A stretch of DNA of 64,000 nt from Acidimicrobiaceae bacterium (GCA_003160635.1 PMLV01000101.1:1-64000), one strand, 5' to 3'; shown: positions 38,771-48,084, numbered from the stretch's first letter. Numbers and translations are program-made. Notes: a model not told the origin generated them from the sequence alone.

Positions 38771-38925
38771 GGACCATTGGCGCCCCCTGGTGGCCGCCAC
38801 CGATGAAACCGACGCTCATCGAGAACCTCCGCACTGACGCACCCCTCCGCTCGACCATCGGACCGAACAGCCCACCTTTGGACGCTCCATAGACGGGCTG
38901 CGGTACCCGTCTTAGAATCAGGCTT

Positions 38926-39648
38926 ATGTCCGCCGAGTCCTTCGTCTCCTATGAACGAGATGGCGACGTCGGCATCATCACCCTCGCGCGTGAACCGTTG
39001 AACACCTATGACGGCGCTTTTGAGGCGGCCTTCCAGACCGCATGGACGCAAGCCAAGAGCGATGACAGCCGCGTCGTCGTCATGATGGCGAAGGGACGAC
39101 ACTTCTGTGCCGGAGCTGAACTCAAGAACCCCCGGCCGGCCCCGGAGGGCGCGACGGTGCTACCCGCATGGGACGAGATCCGGCTCATCAAGTCGGTTAT
39201 GAAGCCGACGATCGCCGCCATACAGGGCGGGTGCATCGGCGGCGGCCAACGAATGGTCTGGCCTTGTGACCTGCTGTTCTGCACCGAGGACGCCTTCTTC
39301 CGCGATCCCACCGCGAGAATGGGTATCGGCGGAATTCAATCGCACCTGCACAGCTGGTTCTACGGCCCCCGGTTGGCCAAAGAGATGATCTACTCCGGAA
39401 TGCGACTACCCGCCCGCCGGCTCTATGAAATGGGCCAGGTCAACCGGATGTACGCGGACGTCGAAACTCTCCACTCCGAGACCCTGGTCTTTGCCCACGA
39501 GATTGCAGAGCTCGACCCGGTTCCTCTCAGGCAGGCGAAACGTGCGGCAGACATCACTATGGACATCCAAGGCCAGCATTACGTGCTGTCACGCATGGAA
39601 GAATTGTTGGACGAGTTTCCCCGCATGGACATCCACCTGAACGACTGA
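38926..39648 (+). CDS. Enoyl-CoA hydratase/isomerase family protein (3)
   Basis: A 240-residue crotonase-fold protein with oxyanion-hole segments HFCAGAELKN and QGGCIGGGQRMV. The usual catalytic Glu region reads MGIGGIQSHLHSWF, without the GxxPE motif, so the reaction may differ from hydration. It is short for the family and starts at ATG 38926 without a strong ribosome site. It lies on the same strand as livF, followed 57 nt later by an alpha/beta hydrolase. Confidence 0.85.
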   Translation: MSAESFVSYERDGDVGIITLAREPLNTYDGAFEAAFQTAWTQAKSDDSRVVVMMAKGRHFCAGAELKNPRPAPEGATVLPAWDEIRLIKSVMKPTIAAIQGGCIGGGQRMVWPCDLLFCTEDAFFRDPTARMGIGGIQSHLHSWFYGPRLAKEMIYSGMRLPARRLYEMGQVNRMYADVETLHSETLVFAHEIAELDPVPLRQAKRAADITMDIQGQHYVLSRMEELLDEFPRMDIHLND

Positions 39649-39705
39649 CCGCCCCGAGGTCCTGTGCTCCTGCATTGAGATCATCCTCCCCATTACGATC
39701 TCCTG

Positions 39706-40452
39706 GTGCGCTTCGTACTCGTCCACGGTGGATTCCATGGAGCATGGTGCTGGGACAAGCTGGTCCCTCAGCTTGAGGCGCTCGGGCACGAGGCACTCGC
39801 TATGGACCTTCCCGGCGCGGGCGAGAGGACGAATGAGACGGCAAACCACGCTTCCTGGCGAGCCGCCTTTCGGGAAGTTGTGGAAGACGGTGACGTGTTG
39901 GTCGGGCACTCCCAGGGTGGGTTCGCCATCTCGCTCGCGGCCGATGAGCTCCCCAAGAAAGTGGGCCGGTTGGTGTACCTGTCGGCCGCCGTACCGATCG
40001 AAGGAAAGCCGATGGGGGCCGCCACCACCGGCAGCACCGAACTTTGGCCCGAAACAATCGGCATGCCCGCCGAGGACTTCATGTCCCTGGTCGACGTTCC
40101 CGGACAAGGACCGTGCGTCTCGATCACCGATTCAGACGCCGCCAACAAAATCTTCTATCACGACTGTGATCCGGTCGACCAGGCTTGGGCTTTTCGGCGC
40201 CTCACTCCGCTTCCGCTCGGCCCGACCCTCGAGCCATTCGTCCTCTCCCGGTTCTGGACCGCCCCCATCCCCCGCGACTACGTCCTCTGCACCGACGACT
40301 ACTCCCACACCCTCGCGTCGGACAACGAGTTCATGCGCCGTTTGGGATTGAGCACGTGCATGAGCGTCCTCTCATCCCACTCACCCTTCATCAGCCGGCC
40401 GGGCGAGACGGCGCGAATTCTGGCCGCTTGTGCAAGCGGCGTCCTGAGCTGA
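39706..40452 (+). CDS. Alpha/beta hydrolase (esterase, MES-like)
   Basis: A 248-residue alpha/beta hydrolase: VLVHGGFHGAWCWDKLVP at the N-terminus forms the oxyanion region, GHSQGG holds the nucleophile Ser69, and the late His is probably in SSHSPFISRP. The pattern is that of the salicylate / methyl ester esterase (hydroxynitrile lyase-like) group. It starts at GTG 39706. It could release a carboxylic acid from an ester for CoA activation, but C-C hydrolysis cannot be excluded. Confidence 0.87.
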   Translation: MRFVLVHGGFHGAWCWDKLVPQLEALGHEALAMDLPGAGERTNETANHASWRAAFREVVEDGDVLVGHSQGGFAISLAADELPKKVGRLVYLSAAVPIEGKPMGAATTGSTELWPETIGMPAEDFMSLVDVPGQGPCVSITDSDAANKIFYHDCDPVDQAWAFRRLTPLPLGPTLEPFVLSRFWTAPIPRDYVLCTDDYSHTLASDNEFMRRLGLSTCMSVLSSHSPFISRPGETARILAACASGVLS

Positions 40453-40504
40453 TCCGTTACGCGGGTTCGATCTGGGACGAGACCGTCGGCATCGCGCCCT
40501 ATTC

Positions 40505-41317
40505 CTATCCCTTCGGCTTTAGCCGCTTCAAGATGTTTTGGTGCTCTTCGGTCTGCATCGTTCCCTCTTCGAGAACGAACCCCAACGGCACTGCGCCCGC
40601 AAGCGCACTCGCCACATGCATGTTCAAGATTCGCTTCGTGCCTTGCACGGCCAGTGGGGGCAGCTCAGCGAGCTTGTGAGCCAGGATCATGGCCTCATGC
40701 ATCAGCTCGTCGGGAGGAGTGGTCCGGCTGGCCAGTCCCAACTCGACGGCCGTACTCGCGGAGATACGCTCACCTGTCAGGAGGAACTCGCGGGATCTCA
40801 TAATGTTCGTGAGCAGTGGCCAGAAAGCAGCACCGCCGTCACCGGCAACGAGACCTACCGAAATGTGGGGATCGGCAAGGTGGGCTTTCTCGGACATCAG
40901 AACCACATCACAGAGAACGGCGATGTTGCACCCAAGCCCGACTGCGGCGCCATTCAACGCTGCAATCACCGGCAGCGGGAAGCGAATCATCTCCTCGATG
41001 ATCTCGGCTCCTTCCCTGAGGCTTTCGTAGCGGGCCGCCGGATCGCTCGGGAACCGGCTTATCCAGTCGAAGTCACCACCAGCGCAGAAGGTCCTCCCCG
41101 CTCCGGTCAGGATCACCACCCGCGCTTCACGATCAGCGGAAAGCTGACGCCACACGTTCGCGAGCGCCCAATGCAGTGCGGAATTGACGGCGTTGAGTTG
41201 CTCCGGCCGGTTGATGGTGACGATACGAACAGCACCAGTGGCCGTGACGACCAACTCAGGCGGCAGATCGTACGTGGCGCCGGAGCTACTCCCCGGCGTA
41301 ACTGATTCTTGTGTCAT
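40505..41317 (-). CDS. Enoyl-CoA hydratase/isomerase family protein (4)
   Basis: A 270-residue crotonase-fold protein. The oxyanion-hole segments are TFCAGGDFDW and NGAAVGLGCNIA. The catalytic region reads VGLVAGDGGAAFWP, with Asp/Gly in place of the GxxPE pattern, which is common in the many actinobacterial enoyl-CoA hydratase paralogues. ATG 41317 is the first Met before the conserved TGAVRIVTINRPEQLN block; no ribosome site is clear. It is divergent from alpha/beta hydrolase 2 (gap 108 nt). Confidence 0.86.
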   Translation of the reverse strand: MTQESVTPGSSSGATYDLPPELVVTATGAVRIVTINRPEQLNAVNSALHWALANVWRQLSADREARVVILTGAGRTFCAGGDFDWISRFPSDPAARYESLREGAEIIEEMIRFPLPVIAALNGAAVGLGCNIAVLCDVVLMSEKAHLADPHISVGLVAGDGGAAFWPLLTNIMRSREFLLTGERISASTAVELGLASRTTPPDELMHEAMILAHKLAELPPLAVQGTKRILNMHVASALAGAVPLGFVLEEGTMQTEEHQNILKRLKPKG

Positions 41318-41398
41318 AGTGCGTCCGTATGGGTGGATGGGAAGTGCCGGCTCACCGAGCATACGCGTCCGGCGATCGATCGCAACCGTAGACGAACA

Positions 41399-41416
41399 TT
41401 CGTATCAGCATAGAAT
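41399..41416. promoter_or_regulatory. Divergent promoter element with TTCTAYGCTG-type motif
   Basis: TAGAAT at 41411-41416 is a fair -10 box for the hydrolase whose GTG starts at 41426, so its mRNA may be leaderless. On the minus strand the same DNA reads TTCTATGCTGATACGAA, close to TTCTACGCTGTATGAA at 43837-43852. Confidence 0.4.
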
Positions 41417-41425
41417 TCAAGAATT

Positions 41426-42382
41426 GTGACACTCGAAAGTTCGGCGTCCTCGCCTCAAAGGCGAAGCACCTCTGCTCGACGCCCCGAACCTGGGCCATCG
41501 GTCGAGGAAGTCGATGTTCGGGTAGGCGGTATCCACCTGTCGGGACTGGTCGCCTCCCCCCTCCATGGGGAGCCCCGTGCACTCATCGTGGCCATCCACG
41601 GGGCAGGTATGCATGCTGGGTACTTTGATGCTCAGAACGCTCCGGGGCTCTCGCTTCTGAATCTCGCGAGCTCGGCGGGATACCTGGCTTGGGCTCCGGA
41701 CCGGCCGGGCGTCGGTTCCAGCGCCGAACTCAGCGAGCGGAGCCTCTCCACGACGGACCAGGCGGAGATCCTGCTCGAGGCCATCGACACGTTCAGACAA
41801 GCGAACGGCGTCGGCGGGCGACTGTTGCTGGTGGGCCACTCGTATGGCCTGAAAGTGGGGTGGACCATGGCCGCACTCGACACGATGGACCGCCTACTCG
41901 GAGTCGACGGATCGGGCGCGGGATTGAACTACGCCTTTGACTGGCACGAGCGTCAAGCGCAAGGCGGAGGTCGCCCACGGCTCAGCGCAAGAGTCGACGT
42001 GTGGGGACCAGAAGATCTCTACCCACCCGCCACGCTGAGGCGGGACCAACTTCCTTTACACAAAGGGCCCGCCGTCAAGGACGGCGAGGGGGCGACCTGG
42101 CCGTCTGATCTCCGCGCTATGGCCCACAGGATCAGGGTTCCATTGCGGATCACCTTCGGACAGCACGACGGAATCTGGCTGACGGATGAGGACGAACTGG
42201 TCAAGCTGCGAAGTTTGTTCACTCATATTCCTTGTTCTGTTGATATCGAGCCTCAGGGAGGGCACAACCTGAGTCTTGGGTGGGCCGCACGCGCGTACCA
42301 CCTCAAGGTCCTGAGCTTCCTCGAGACGTGCCTTCTATTGGAAGCCCCCGGCGGTGGGCCGGTCGAGCACACCAAGTCTTGA
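41426..42382 (+). CDS. Alpha/beta hydrolase (2)
   Basis: A 318-residue alpha/beta hydrolase with IVAIHGAGMHAGYF, the nucleophile elbow GHSYG (Ser139), an acid Asp in FGQHDGIW and His in GGHNLSLG. It belongs to the broad serine-hydrolase/thioesterase-like group; substrate unknown. It starts at GTG 41426, with no ribosome site but a -10-like TAGAAT 10 nt upstream. It is followed on the same strand by CoA-transferase 3. Confidence 0.82.
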   Translation: MTLESSASSPQRRSTSARRPEPGPSVEEVDVRVGGIHLSGLVASPLHGEPRALIVAIHGAGMHAGYFDAQNAPGLSLLNLASSAGYLAWAPDRPGVGSSAELSERSLSTTDQAEILLEAIDTFRQANGVGGRLLLVGHSYGLKVGWTMAALDTMDRLLGVDGSGAGLNYAFDWHERQAQGGGRPRLSARVDVWGPEDLYPPATLRRDQLPLHKGPAVKDGEGATWPSDLRAMAHRIRVPLRITFGQHDGIWLTDEDELVKLRSLFTHIPCSVDIEPQGGHNLSLGWAARAYHLKVLSFLETCLLLEAPGGGPVEHTKS

Positions 42383-42506
42383 CACGTCGACTGCCACACT
42401 CGGCCTGGCATGGGCCTTGAGAACCCCCGTCCAGTCCTCGTGACTACATTCCGAGGTTGGACCCCGACGGTACTGTGCCCACGACAGAACGTACGACTTC
42501 GAGGAG

Positions 42507-42520
42507 TAACCATTTGGTTG
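42507..42520. promoter_or_regulatory. Operator-like dyad TAACCATTTGGTTG over the CaiB start
   Basis: AACCA-TT-TGGTT is a near-perfect dyad lying between the GAGGAG ribosome site and the TTG start of the CoA-transferase. It matches the palindrome at 26921-26934 in 13 of 14 positions. Confidence 0.4.
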
Positions 42521-43743
42521 ATCAACCCATGCAAGGGATAAGGGTCGTCGAGGTGGCTCAGTACACGTTCACTCCAGCGGCCGGGGCCGTGCTGGCTGAC
42601 TGGGGCGCCGACGTCATCAAGGTCGAACACGCCGAGACGGGTGACGCCCAGCGCGGGCTGCGTATCGGCACCGGGGGCGCGGCCATAGGAACATTCCAGC
42701 CCCTCATGGAGCACCCAAACCGGGGCAAGCGCAGCGTCGGACTGGCGCTTGACACGCCCGGGGGTCATGCCGTGCTGATGGACCTGGTGCGCGAGGCCGA
42801 CGTTTTCTTGATCAACTTCCTCGGGGCCGCCCGGCGGCGGCTGCACCTGGAGGTGGAGGACATTCGGGCCGCTAACCCCAACATCATCTACGTGCGCGGG
42901 AGCAGCCACGGACAAAGAGGCCCTGACGCGGAGAAAGGGGGATATGACGGGTCCACCTTCTGGTGCCGTATGGGTAGCGCGTGGGGCGCTACTCCCCCTG
43001 AGAGCCCCAGAGTCACGGGGATGCCGGCCGGTGCCTATGGCGATTCCATGGGCGGCATGACGATCGCGGGCGGCATAGCTGCGGCCCTCCTGGCCCGGGA
43101 ACGAACGGGGTCCCCGTCGGTCGTGGACGTATCGCTCATGAGCATCGGTTCCTGGGCTATGGCCCTCTCAATCGGCAATGCCATGCTGGTCGGGGAAGAT
43201 ACTCCGCCGCCACCGGCGAACGCTCCCATGTTCATTGCGGTCAATCCATTGATCGGCACCTTCCGCACCTCTGACGGGCGTTGGATCAACTTCACGATGT
43301 TGCAGCCGGGCCGATACTTCGCCGATGTCTGTCGACATCTCGGCTTGGAGGAGCTCATCGACGACCCGCGCTTTGGCACCGCTGAGGATCTCATGGCCAA
43401 CGCGTCCGAGGCCGGCACCTACATTGCCCAGGCCATTGGGGCAAAGCCCTACGCCCACTGGGTGGAGGTACTGGAGACCATGGAGGGTCCGTGGGCTCCC
43501 GTGCAGTCCCCTCTTGAGATCGCCAATGATCCTCAAATGGTCGCCAATGGGTACATCTGTTCTCTCATGGACAGCGAAGGCCAGGAGCGTCGACTTGTGG
43601 CCAATCCGGTGCAGTTCGACGAGCAACCTCCCGTGTTGATCCGCGCCCCGCTGTTCGCTGAGCACACCGACGACATCCTCCGGCAATTGGGCAAGACCGA
43701 TGACGAGATCATCCAGCTAAAAATCGACGGTGCGTGCACCTGA
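42514..43743 (+). CDS. CaiB/BaiF family CoA-transferase (3)
   Basis: A 409-residue class III CoA-transferase with IRVVEVAQYTFTPAAGAVLADWGADVIKVEHA as separate conserved blocks, YVRGSSHGQRGPDA, and the active-site Asp expected in VVDVSLMS. I chose TTG 42514 because GAGGAG stands 7 nt upstream; ATG 42529 is the next choice. The length is typical for the family. It lies between alpha/beta hydrolase 2 and the deacylase-like hydrolase on the same strand, fitting a route ester or amide - acid - acyl-CoA. Confidence 0.88.
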   Translation: MVDQPMQGIRVVEVAQYTFTPAAGAVLADWGADVIKVEHAETGDAQRGLRIGTGGAAIGTFQPLMEHPNRGKRSVGLALDTPGGHAVLMDLVREADVFLINFLGAARRRLHLEVEDIRAANPNIIYVRGSSHGQRGPDAEKGGYDGSTFWCRMGSAWGATPPESPRVTGMPAGAYGDSMGGMTIAGGIAAALLARERTGSPSVVDVSLMSIGSWAMALSIGNAMLVGEDTPPPPANAPMFIAVNPLIGTFRTSDGRWINFTMLQPGRYFADVCRHLGLEELIDDPRFGTAEDLMANASEAGTYIAQAIGAKPYAHWVEVLETMEGPWAPVQSPLEIANDPQMVANGYICSLMDSEGQERRLVANPVQFDEQPPVLIRAPLFAEHTDDILRQLGKTDDEIIQLKIDGACT

Positions 43744-43809
43744 GGTCGTGCTCGACCGCCGCCGATCCTCAGGGGCTCGGGCGCACGCTGAACGGCCCAT
43801 GACACTCGC

Positions 43810-43848
43810 TTGACAGTGCAGCACCGAGGCCATACGTTCTACGCTGTA
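43810..43848 (+). promoter_or_regulatory. Promoter of the deacylase-like gene with GTTCTACGCTGTA motif
   Basis: TTGACA at 43810-43815 and TACGTT at 43833-43838 are 17 nt apart, a plausible sigma-70-type promoter. GTTCTACGCTGTA at 43836-43848 overlaps its -10 and is repeated exactly, in the same gene orientation, at 58233-58245. Confidence 0.5.
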
Positions 43849-43895
43849 TGAATTGAACGAATCTCCGTGCTACCTGCGACAGGATGTGAACCGGC

Positions 43896-45602
43896 GTGAT
43901 TTTTGACCTTCTGGTGCGAAATGGACATGTGGTCGACGGGACCGGCCAGGCCGGGTTCCCGGCCGATGTGGCGGTATCGGACGGAAAGATCGTCGCGGTG
44001 GAACCTGGCATCTCCGGCAACGTCACCCGTGTGATCGACGCCGAAGGTCGGATCGTCGCTCCGGGGTTCATCGACATTCACACCCACTTCGACGCGCAAG
44101 TGCTCTGGGATCCCCCACTCACTTCAACAGTGCGGCACGGCATCACGTCTGTTGTGGCCGGCAACTGTGGGTTCACCGTTTCACCCGTCAACCCAGGCGA
44201 CGGCGATTTCATCATCCAGATGCTGGCTCGGGTTGAGGGAATGCCAGCCGATGCCCTCAAAGAGGGGCTGAACTGGGAGTGGGAGAGCTTCGGTGAATAC
44301 GTCGATCGCCTCCGCAGCCGGGTAGGGGTCAACTATTTGGCCCAGATCGGCCACTCCACCCTGAGGCGGTATGCCATGGGCGATGCCGCATTCGAGAGAG
44401 CTGCGACCGACGAGGAGGTCGCGACCATGCGGAACCTCCTCAGCGAGGCCGTTTCGGCGGGTGCCCGTGGCTTCTCGACATCGACCTCCCCTACCCATAA
44501 CGACAGCTTCGGGCGACCGGTGCCCAGTCGGCTCGCGGAGAAGGAGGAGTTCCTCAGCCTGGCCGAGGCCCTTCGAGGATCCCGTCACCCTCTGATCGGT
44601 ATATCGCCAGGGTCGAAGTTCGTCGGGATCAACTCCGACGAACGATCTCTGATGGTGGAGATGTCGACTCGGAGCGGCGCGGTCGTTCACTGGAACCCCC
44701 TGGTGTACTCCGAGGCCTTTCCCGACCTGTATGCCCGGACGCTCGAGGTTTCTGATGAGGCCCGCGCTGCCGGTGGTCGGGTAGTCGGTGTCTACAATCC
44801 CGGTCCCCCCGGGCCCACACGCGTCGATCTCCGCAGCGGATTCCTGTTCGAGTCCCTCCCCCACTGGAAGGAGATCTTGCGCTTGTCGATCGATGAACGC
44901 TGCGAGGCGTTGAAGCGGGCTGACGTCCGTCGCAACCTGAAAGCCGACTTCGACGACGACACCACCATGGGTCACCTGACAGCCCATCTACGGAAAATGT
45001 GGCCCATGCTTACGGTCGCGACCGTGTCGAGCAAGGCGAACGAAAAATATCTCGGTCGAACCGTCGGCTCCATCGCTGCCGAGGAAGGCAGCGACCCTAT
45101 GGACACCATGCTCGACCTTGCCGTCCGCGACCGCTTGGACACCGTCTTCATGAACGACAATGTCACTCCCTCCAGTTCTACGGCGAACAGCGCCATGCAG
45201 GAGCTCACCCATCACAAAGATGTCGTGTTCGGTGGTTCGGACGCAGGGGCGCACCTTGACTTCATGTCGAACGAACCGTTGCCCAGCCGCGCTCTGGCCC
45301 TTCGGGTTCGCGAGCAGGGTGTCTTAACGATCGAAGAGGTCGTGCACGGCTTCACCGGGCGATTGGCCGAGGTGTTCGGACTGGACGGGCGGGGTGTGCT
45401 GGCGCCGGGTATGGCCGCCGACATCTGCGTCTTCGATATCAACGAAATCGGCGCCGGAATGCCCTACATGGTCAACGATCTGCCGGCGAAGAGCGAGCGA
45501 TTCGTTACCGAGCCAATCGGTATCTACCAGACGATCGTCAACGGCGTGGTCGTCAGCGATGAGGGGGAGGCCACCGGGGCCCTCCCCGGTCAGGTGCTCT
45601 GA
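43896..45602 (+). CDS. N-acyl-D-amino-acid deacylase-like amidohydrolase
   Basis: A 568-residue metal-dependent hydrolase of the D-aminoacylase / dihydroorotase-like branch of the amidohydrolase superfamily. It begins FDLLVRNGHVVDGTG, has DIHTHFDAQVLWDPPL (HTH pair), the GNCGFTVSPV segment, GGSDAGAHLD near the end, and the composite beta-sandwich LAPGMAADICVFD. Members hydrolyse N-acyl amino acids or cyclic amides. It starts at GTG 43896 after AGGATG. The gene lies downstream of CoA-transferase 3 but has its own promoter. Confidence 0.9.
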   Translation: MIFDLLVRNGHVVDGTGQAGFPADVAVSDGKIVAVEPGISGNVTRVIDAEGRIVAPGFIDIHTHFDAQVLWDPPLTSTVRHGITSVVAGNCGFTVSPVNPGDGDFIIQMLARVEGMPADALKEGLNWEWESFGEYVDRLRSRVGVNYLAQIGHSTLRRYAMGDAAFERAATDEEVATMRNLLSEAVSAGARGFSTSTSPTHNDSFGRPVPSRLAEKEEFLSLAEALRGSRHPLIGISPGSKFVGINSDERSLMVEMSTRSGAVVHWNPLVYSEAFPDLYARTLEVSDEARAAGGRVVGVYNPGPPGPTRVDLRSGFLFESLPHWKEILRLSIDERCEALKRADVRRNLKADFDDDTTMGHLTAHLRKMWPMLTVATVSSKANEKYLGRTVGSIAAEEGSDPMDTMLDLAVRDRLDTVFMNDNVTPSSSTANSAMQELTHHKDVVFGGSDAGAHLDFMSNEPLPSRALALRVREQGVLTIEEVVHGFTGRLAEVFGLDGRGVLAPGMAADICVFDINEIGAGMPYMVNDLPAKSERFVTEPIGIYQTIVNGVVVSDEGEATGALPGQVL

Positions 45603-45626
45603 CGCCCCACCAGGAGGACTGTTCTC

Positions 45627-46844
45627 CTAGCGCAACGTCACGGGAAGCGTCTCTATGCTTCGCATGAAGGTCGACTCCGACCAGTGGACCTCGTCGACCG
45701 GAACCGCCAGATCTATTCCGGGAAACCGTCGCAGCAGCCTCTCGAAGGCGACCTGAATCTCCAGCTGGGCAAGATGAGCCCCCATGCACCGGTGGGCGCC
45801 GAAAGCCAGCGAGAGATGGGGTCTCGGGGCGTGGCGATGGAAATCGAGTTCCCATCCGTTCGGAAACACCGACTCGTCGCGATTGCCCACCGAGTGCTCG
45901 GGAAGGACCGGCTCCCCCGCCTTCACGACGACCCCACCGCTCAGCTCGACATCCTCGCTGGCCCAGCGCACGAACGGCACTCCGTACTTGAAGCTGGGAA
46001 TCCACCGCCACAGTTCCTCGAGCGCAGCCGGTAACAGCTCTCGGTCATCGACCAGCTCCTGCCAGTGGCTGCGATGGGTCATCAGGGCGAACAGGCTCGT
46101 ACCCAGTTGGTTCACAGTGGTCTCCAGCCCACCGAGCCACACAGCCATCGTCAGGTTGTAGAGCTCTTCTTCGTTCAGTCGGTCGTCGTCGTCGTGCGCG
46201 TGAACCAGAACGTGCAGAAGGTCGTCGGTCTCCTCCGACCGACGCTTCGCGATCAGCCTTGTCACGTATTCGTGCACGGTCTCCTCAGCGGCATGACGGG
46301 CATCGGGCTCGGTGTCGAGTCCGGTGAGCGTGTCAACCCACAACCGGAACTGCTGCGCCTCGGACACCGGGACACCCAGGATCAAGGTCAGCACCCGGGG
46401 GGGCAGCTGTCTCCCGAACATGGACACGAAGTCGACGGACCCACTCTGATCAGCCATCTCGTCCAACAGGTCGTCGACCATGACCTGGACTTGATCGCGG
46501 AGTGAACTGATTCGGCGTGGAGAGAAGGCACCGGAGGTGAGCCGGCGCAGCCGGGACTGTTCTGGAGGATCCATGTTGACCAACATCGTGGGATCCTTCG
46601 CCATAACCGCGCCGATCCAGACTCCAGGCGAGTCCCGGGGGATTCCGAGTACCCGGCCGAAACGGCGGTCACCGTAGACGGAGCGGACATCTTCGTAACG
46701 GGTGGCCAACCAGCAGGGCTCGCCGAACGGCAGCTTGACCTTGACCGGCCCCTCCGCCTGCAGCTCCTTGTACACGGGATCCACGTCCAAGGCCTTGTCT
46801 GTCACAAGGGGGTAGTCCATGATCTCACTCGTCTTCGTCGCCAC
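45627..46844 (-). CDS. Cytochrome P450 (B)
   Basis: A class I-type P450 of about 405 residues: the I-helix motif is LGGLETTV, the ExxR is in EELWR, and the haem loop FGAHRCMGAH holds Cys353. The start is uncertain: GTG 46844 (VATKTSEI) or ATG 46820 (MDYPLV), neither with a strong site; the open frame to 47240 adds non-homologous sequence. It converges with the deacylase-like gene (24 nt apart) and is divergent from the dienelactone-hydrolase-like gene. It differs clearly from P450 A, so it is not a recent duplicate. Confidence 0.9.
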   Translation of the reverse strand: MATKTSEIMDYPLVTDKALDVDPVYKELQAEGPVKVKLPFGEPCWLATRYEDVRSVYGDRRFGRVLGIPRDSPGVWIGAVMAKDPTMLVNMDPPEQSRLRRLTSGAFSPRRISSLRDQVQVMVDDLLDEMADQSGSVDFVSMFGRQLPPRVLTLILGVPVSEAQQFRLWVDTLTGLDTEPDARHAAEETVHEYVTRLIAKRRSEETDDLLHVLVHAHDDDDRLNEEELYNLTMAVWLGGLETTVNQLGTSLFALMTHRSHWQELVDDRELLPAALEELWRWIPSFKYGVPFVRWASEDVELSGGVVVKAGEPVLPEHSVGNRDESVFPNGWELDFHRHAPRPHLSLAFGAHRCMGAHLAQLEIQVAFERLLRRFPGIDLAVPVDEVHWSESTFMRSIETLPVTLR

Positions 46845-47063
46845 CGGTGCAGGCCTGCCTTTCTGGGCCACCCGACCCTGCCACTCGACGCCGTATAGTA
46901 GTTGCTGCGTGTCCGGGAACGCTGAGAGGTTCACCGATCGGTGGGACCGAACCGCAAAACGCCAGCGGTTCCCCAGGCCACACGTTCCTCGTGCACCGGG
47001 CCGGGACGGGCGTCCATCCGTGTTCTCGGAGTGGCCGTCGGCGGTCGCTCTATCGTGGCGCTC

Positions 47064-47798
47064 ATGGACGTGGCGATGAAAGCTGAGACAATCACCATCA
47101 CGGGGGCCGGAGGCGCCGAGATTGAGGCTTATCTGGCTCAACCTCTCACTCCGGGCCACTACGGGGGAGTAGTGGTGATCCATCACATGCCGGGCTACGA
47201 CGAGGCAACCAAGGAGATCACCCGCCGGTTCGCGGCACACGGTTACCTCGCCATCTGCCCCAATCTCTATTATCGAGAGGCTCCGGGCGCTTCACCCGAC
47301 GATGCCGCGGCCACGGCTCGGGCGGCGGGAGGCGTGCCCGACGATCGCTTGGTTGGTGACGTTGACGGCGCGACGCAGTACCTGAAGTCGCTCCCTGGTT
47401 CCAATGGCAAAGTCGCTGTTATCGGGTACTGCTCGGGCGGCCGGCAGGCGTTTCTCGCCGGGTGCCGCCTCCAGCTCGATGCCGTGGTCGACTGCTACGG
47501 GGCCTTCGTCGTGGCGACGCCACCGCAGGGATCCTCAATGGAGCCCATTCTCCACCTCAGTCCGCAGCTTTCGGCCCCGTTACTCGGCTTGTTCGGAGCC
47601 GAAGACGGGTACCCCTCGCCCGATGAAGTCGCCCAGCTAGAAGCGGCCTTGAAGGAGAACAACAAGCCGTATGAGATCCACAGCTTCGAGAACGCCGGCC
47701 ACGCATTCTTCGCCAACGACCGGCCCAGCTACCGTGTAGAGGCCGCGAACGCGGGGTGGGCTGCCATCTGGGCGTTCTTCGGGGAGCACATGGCCTGA
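47064..47798 (+). CDS. Dienelactone hydrolase family protein
   Basis: A 244-residue alpha/beta hydrolase with the Cys nucleophile in GYCSGG (Cys123), Asp181 in GAEDG and His213 in AGHAFF, the triad of dienelactone hydrolases. These open lactones formed in aromatic ring cleavage, although many relatives act on other esters. ATG 47064 (MDVAM) or 47076 can start it. No ring-cleavage dioxygenase is visible in the window, so the lactone role is inference only. A small gene follows 23 nt later. Confidence 0.9.
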   Translation: MDVAMKAETITITGAGGAEIEAYLAQPLTPGHYGGVVVIHHMPGYDEATKEITRRFAAHGYLAICPNLYYREAPGASPDDAAATARAAGGVPDDRLVGDVDGATQYLKSLPGSNGKVAVIGYCSGGRQAFLAGCRLQLDAVVDCYGAFVVATPPQGSSMEPILHLSPQLSAPLLGLFGAEDGYPSPDEVAQLEAALKENNKPYEIHSFENAGHAFFANDRPSYRVEAANAGWAAIWAFFGEHMA

Positions 47799-47821
47799 TG
47801 TGCACCTAAGAGACCGAACAC

Positions 47822-48058
47822 GTGTCCATGCAAGGGTCGGCCAAGGGTCCCTCGGGTTGGTTCGACGTGACCACCGCCACCGTCTACTTCGACCACCCGG
47901 TGCATGCGCCTTTCGTGCATTCTTTGAACATCGACTTCCTCAACGCTGAAGCCGGCCCTTCTACGCGCACCGCGGTAGAGCTCAGCTCGGAATCAGCCAG
48001 GCAGCTGGCCGAGGCCATTCTGAAGACGCTCGACTCCGTGCCGGCTGGTTTGGACTGA
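47822..48058 (+). CDS. Small conserved hypothetical protein
   Basis: A 78-residue protein from GTG 47822 with no recognisable catalytic motif. The N-terminal half is a beta-strand-like FDVTTATVYFDHP segment and the C-terminal half an amphipathic helix ELSSESARQLAEAILKTL, a pattern seen in small actinobacterial proteins of unknown role. It lies 23 nt after the dienelactone-hydrolase-like gene on the same strand and is probably co-transcribed. It could be a binding or accessory subunit. Confidence 0.55.
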   Translation: MSMQGSAKGPSGWFDVTTATVYFDHPVHAPFVHSLNIDFLNAEAGPSTRTAVELSSESARQLAEAILKTLDSVPAGLD

Positions 48059-48084
48059 CCCGGCCAGCTGTCGCTGACCTCGGG

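Noticed and set aside
45612-45628. Shared terminator between the deacylase-like gene and P450 B
   Set aside because: AGGAG/CTCCT gives only a 5-bp stem and overlaps the P450 stop codon.
47064-47798. Evidence for a full aromatic ring-cleavage pathway
   Set aside because: The dienelactone hydrolase-like protein is alone; no ring-cleavage dioxygenase, muconate cycloisomerase or maleylacetate reductase was seen.
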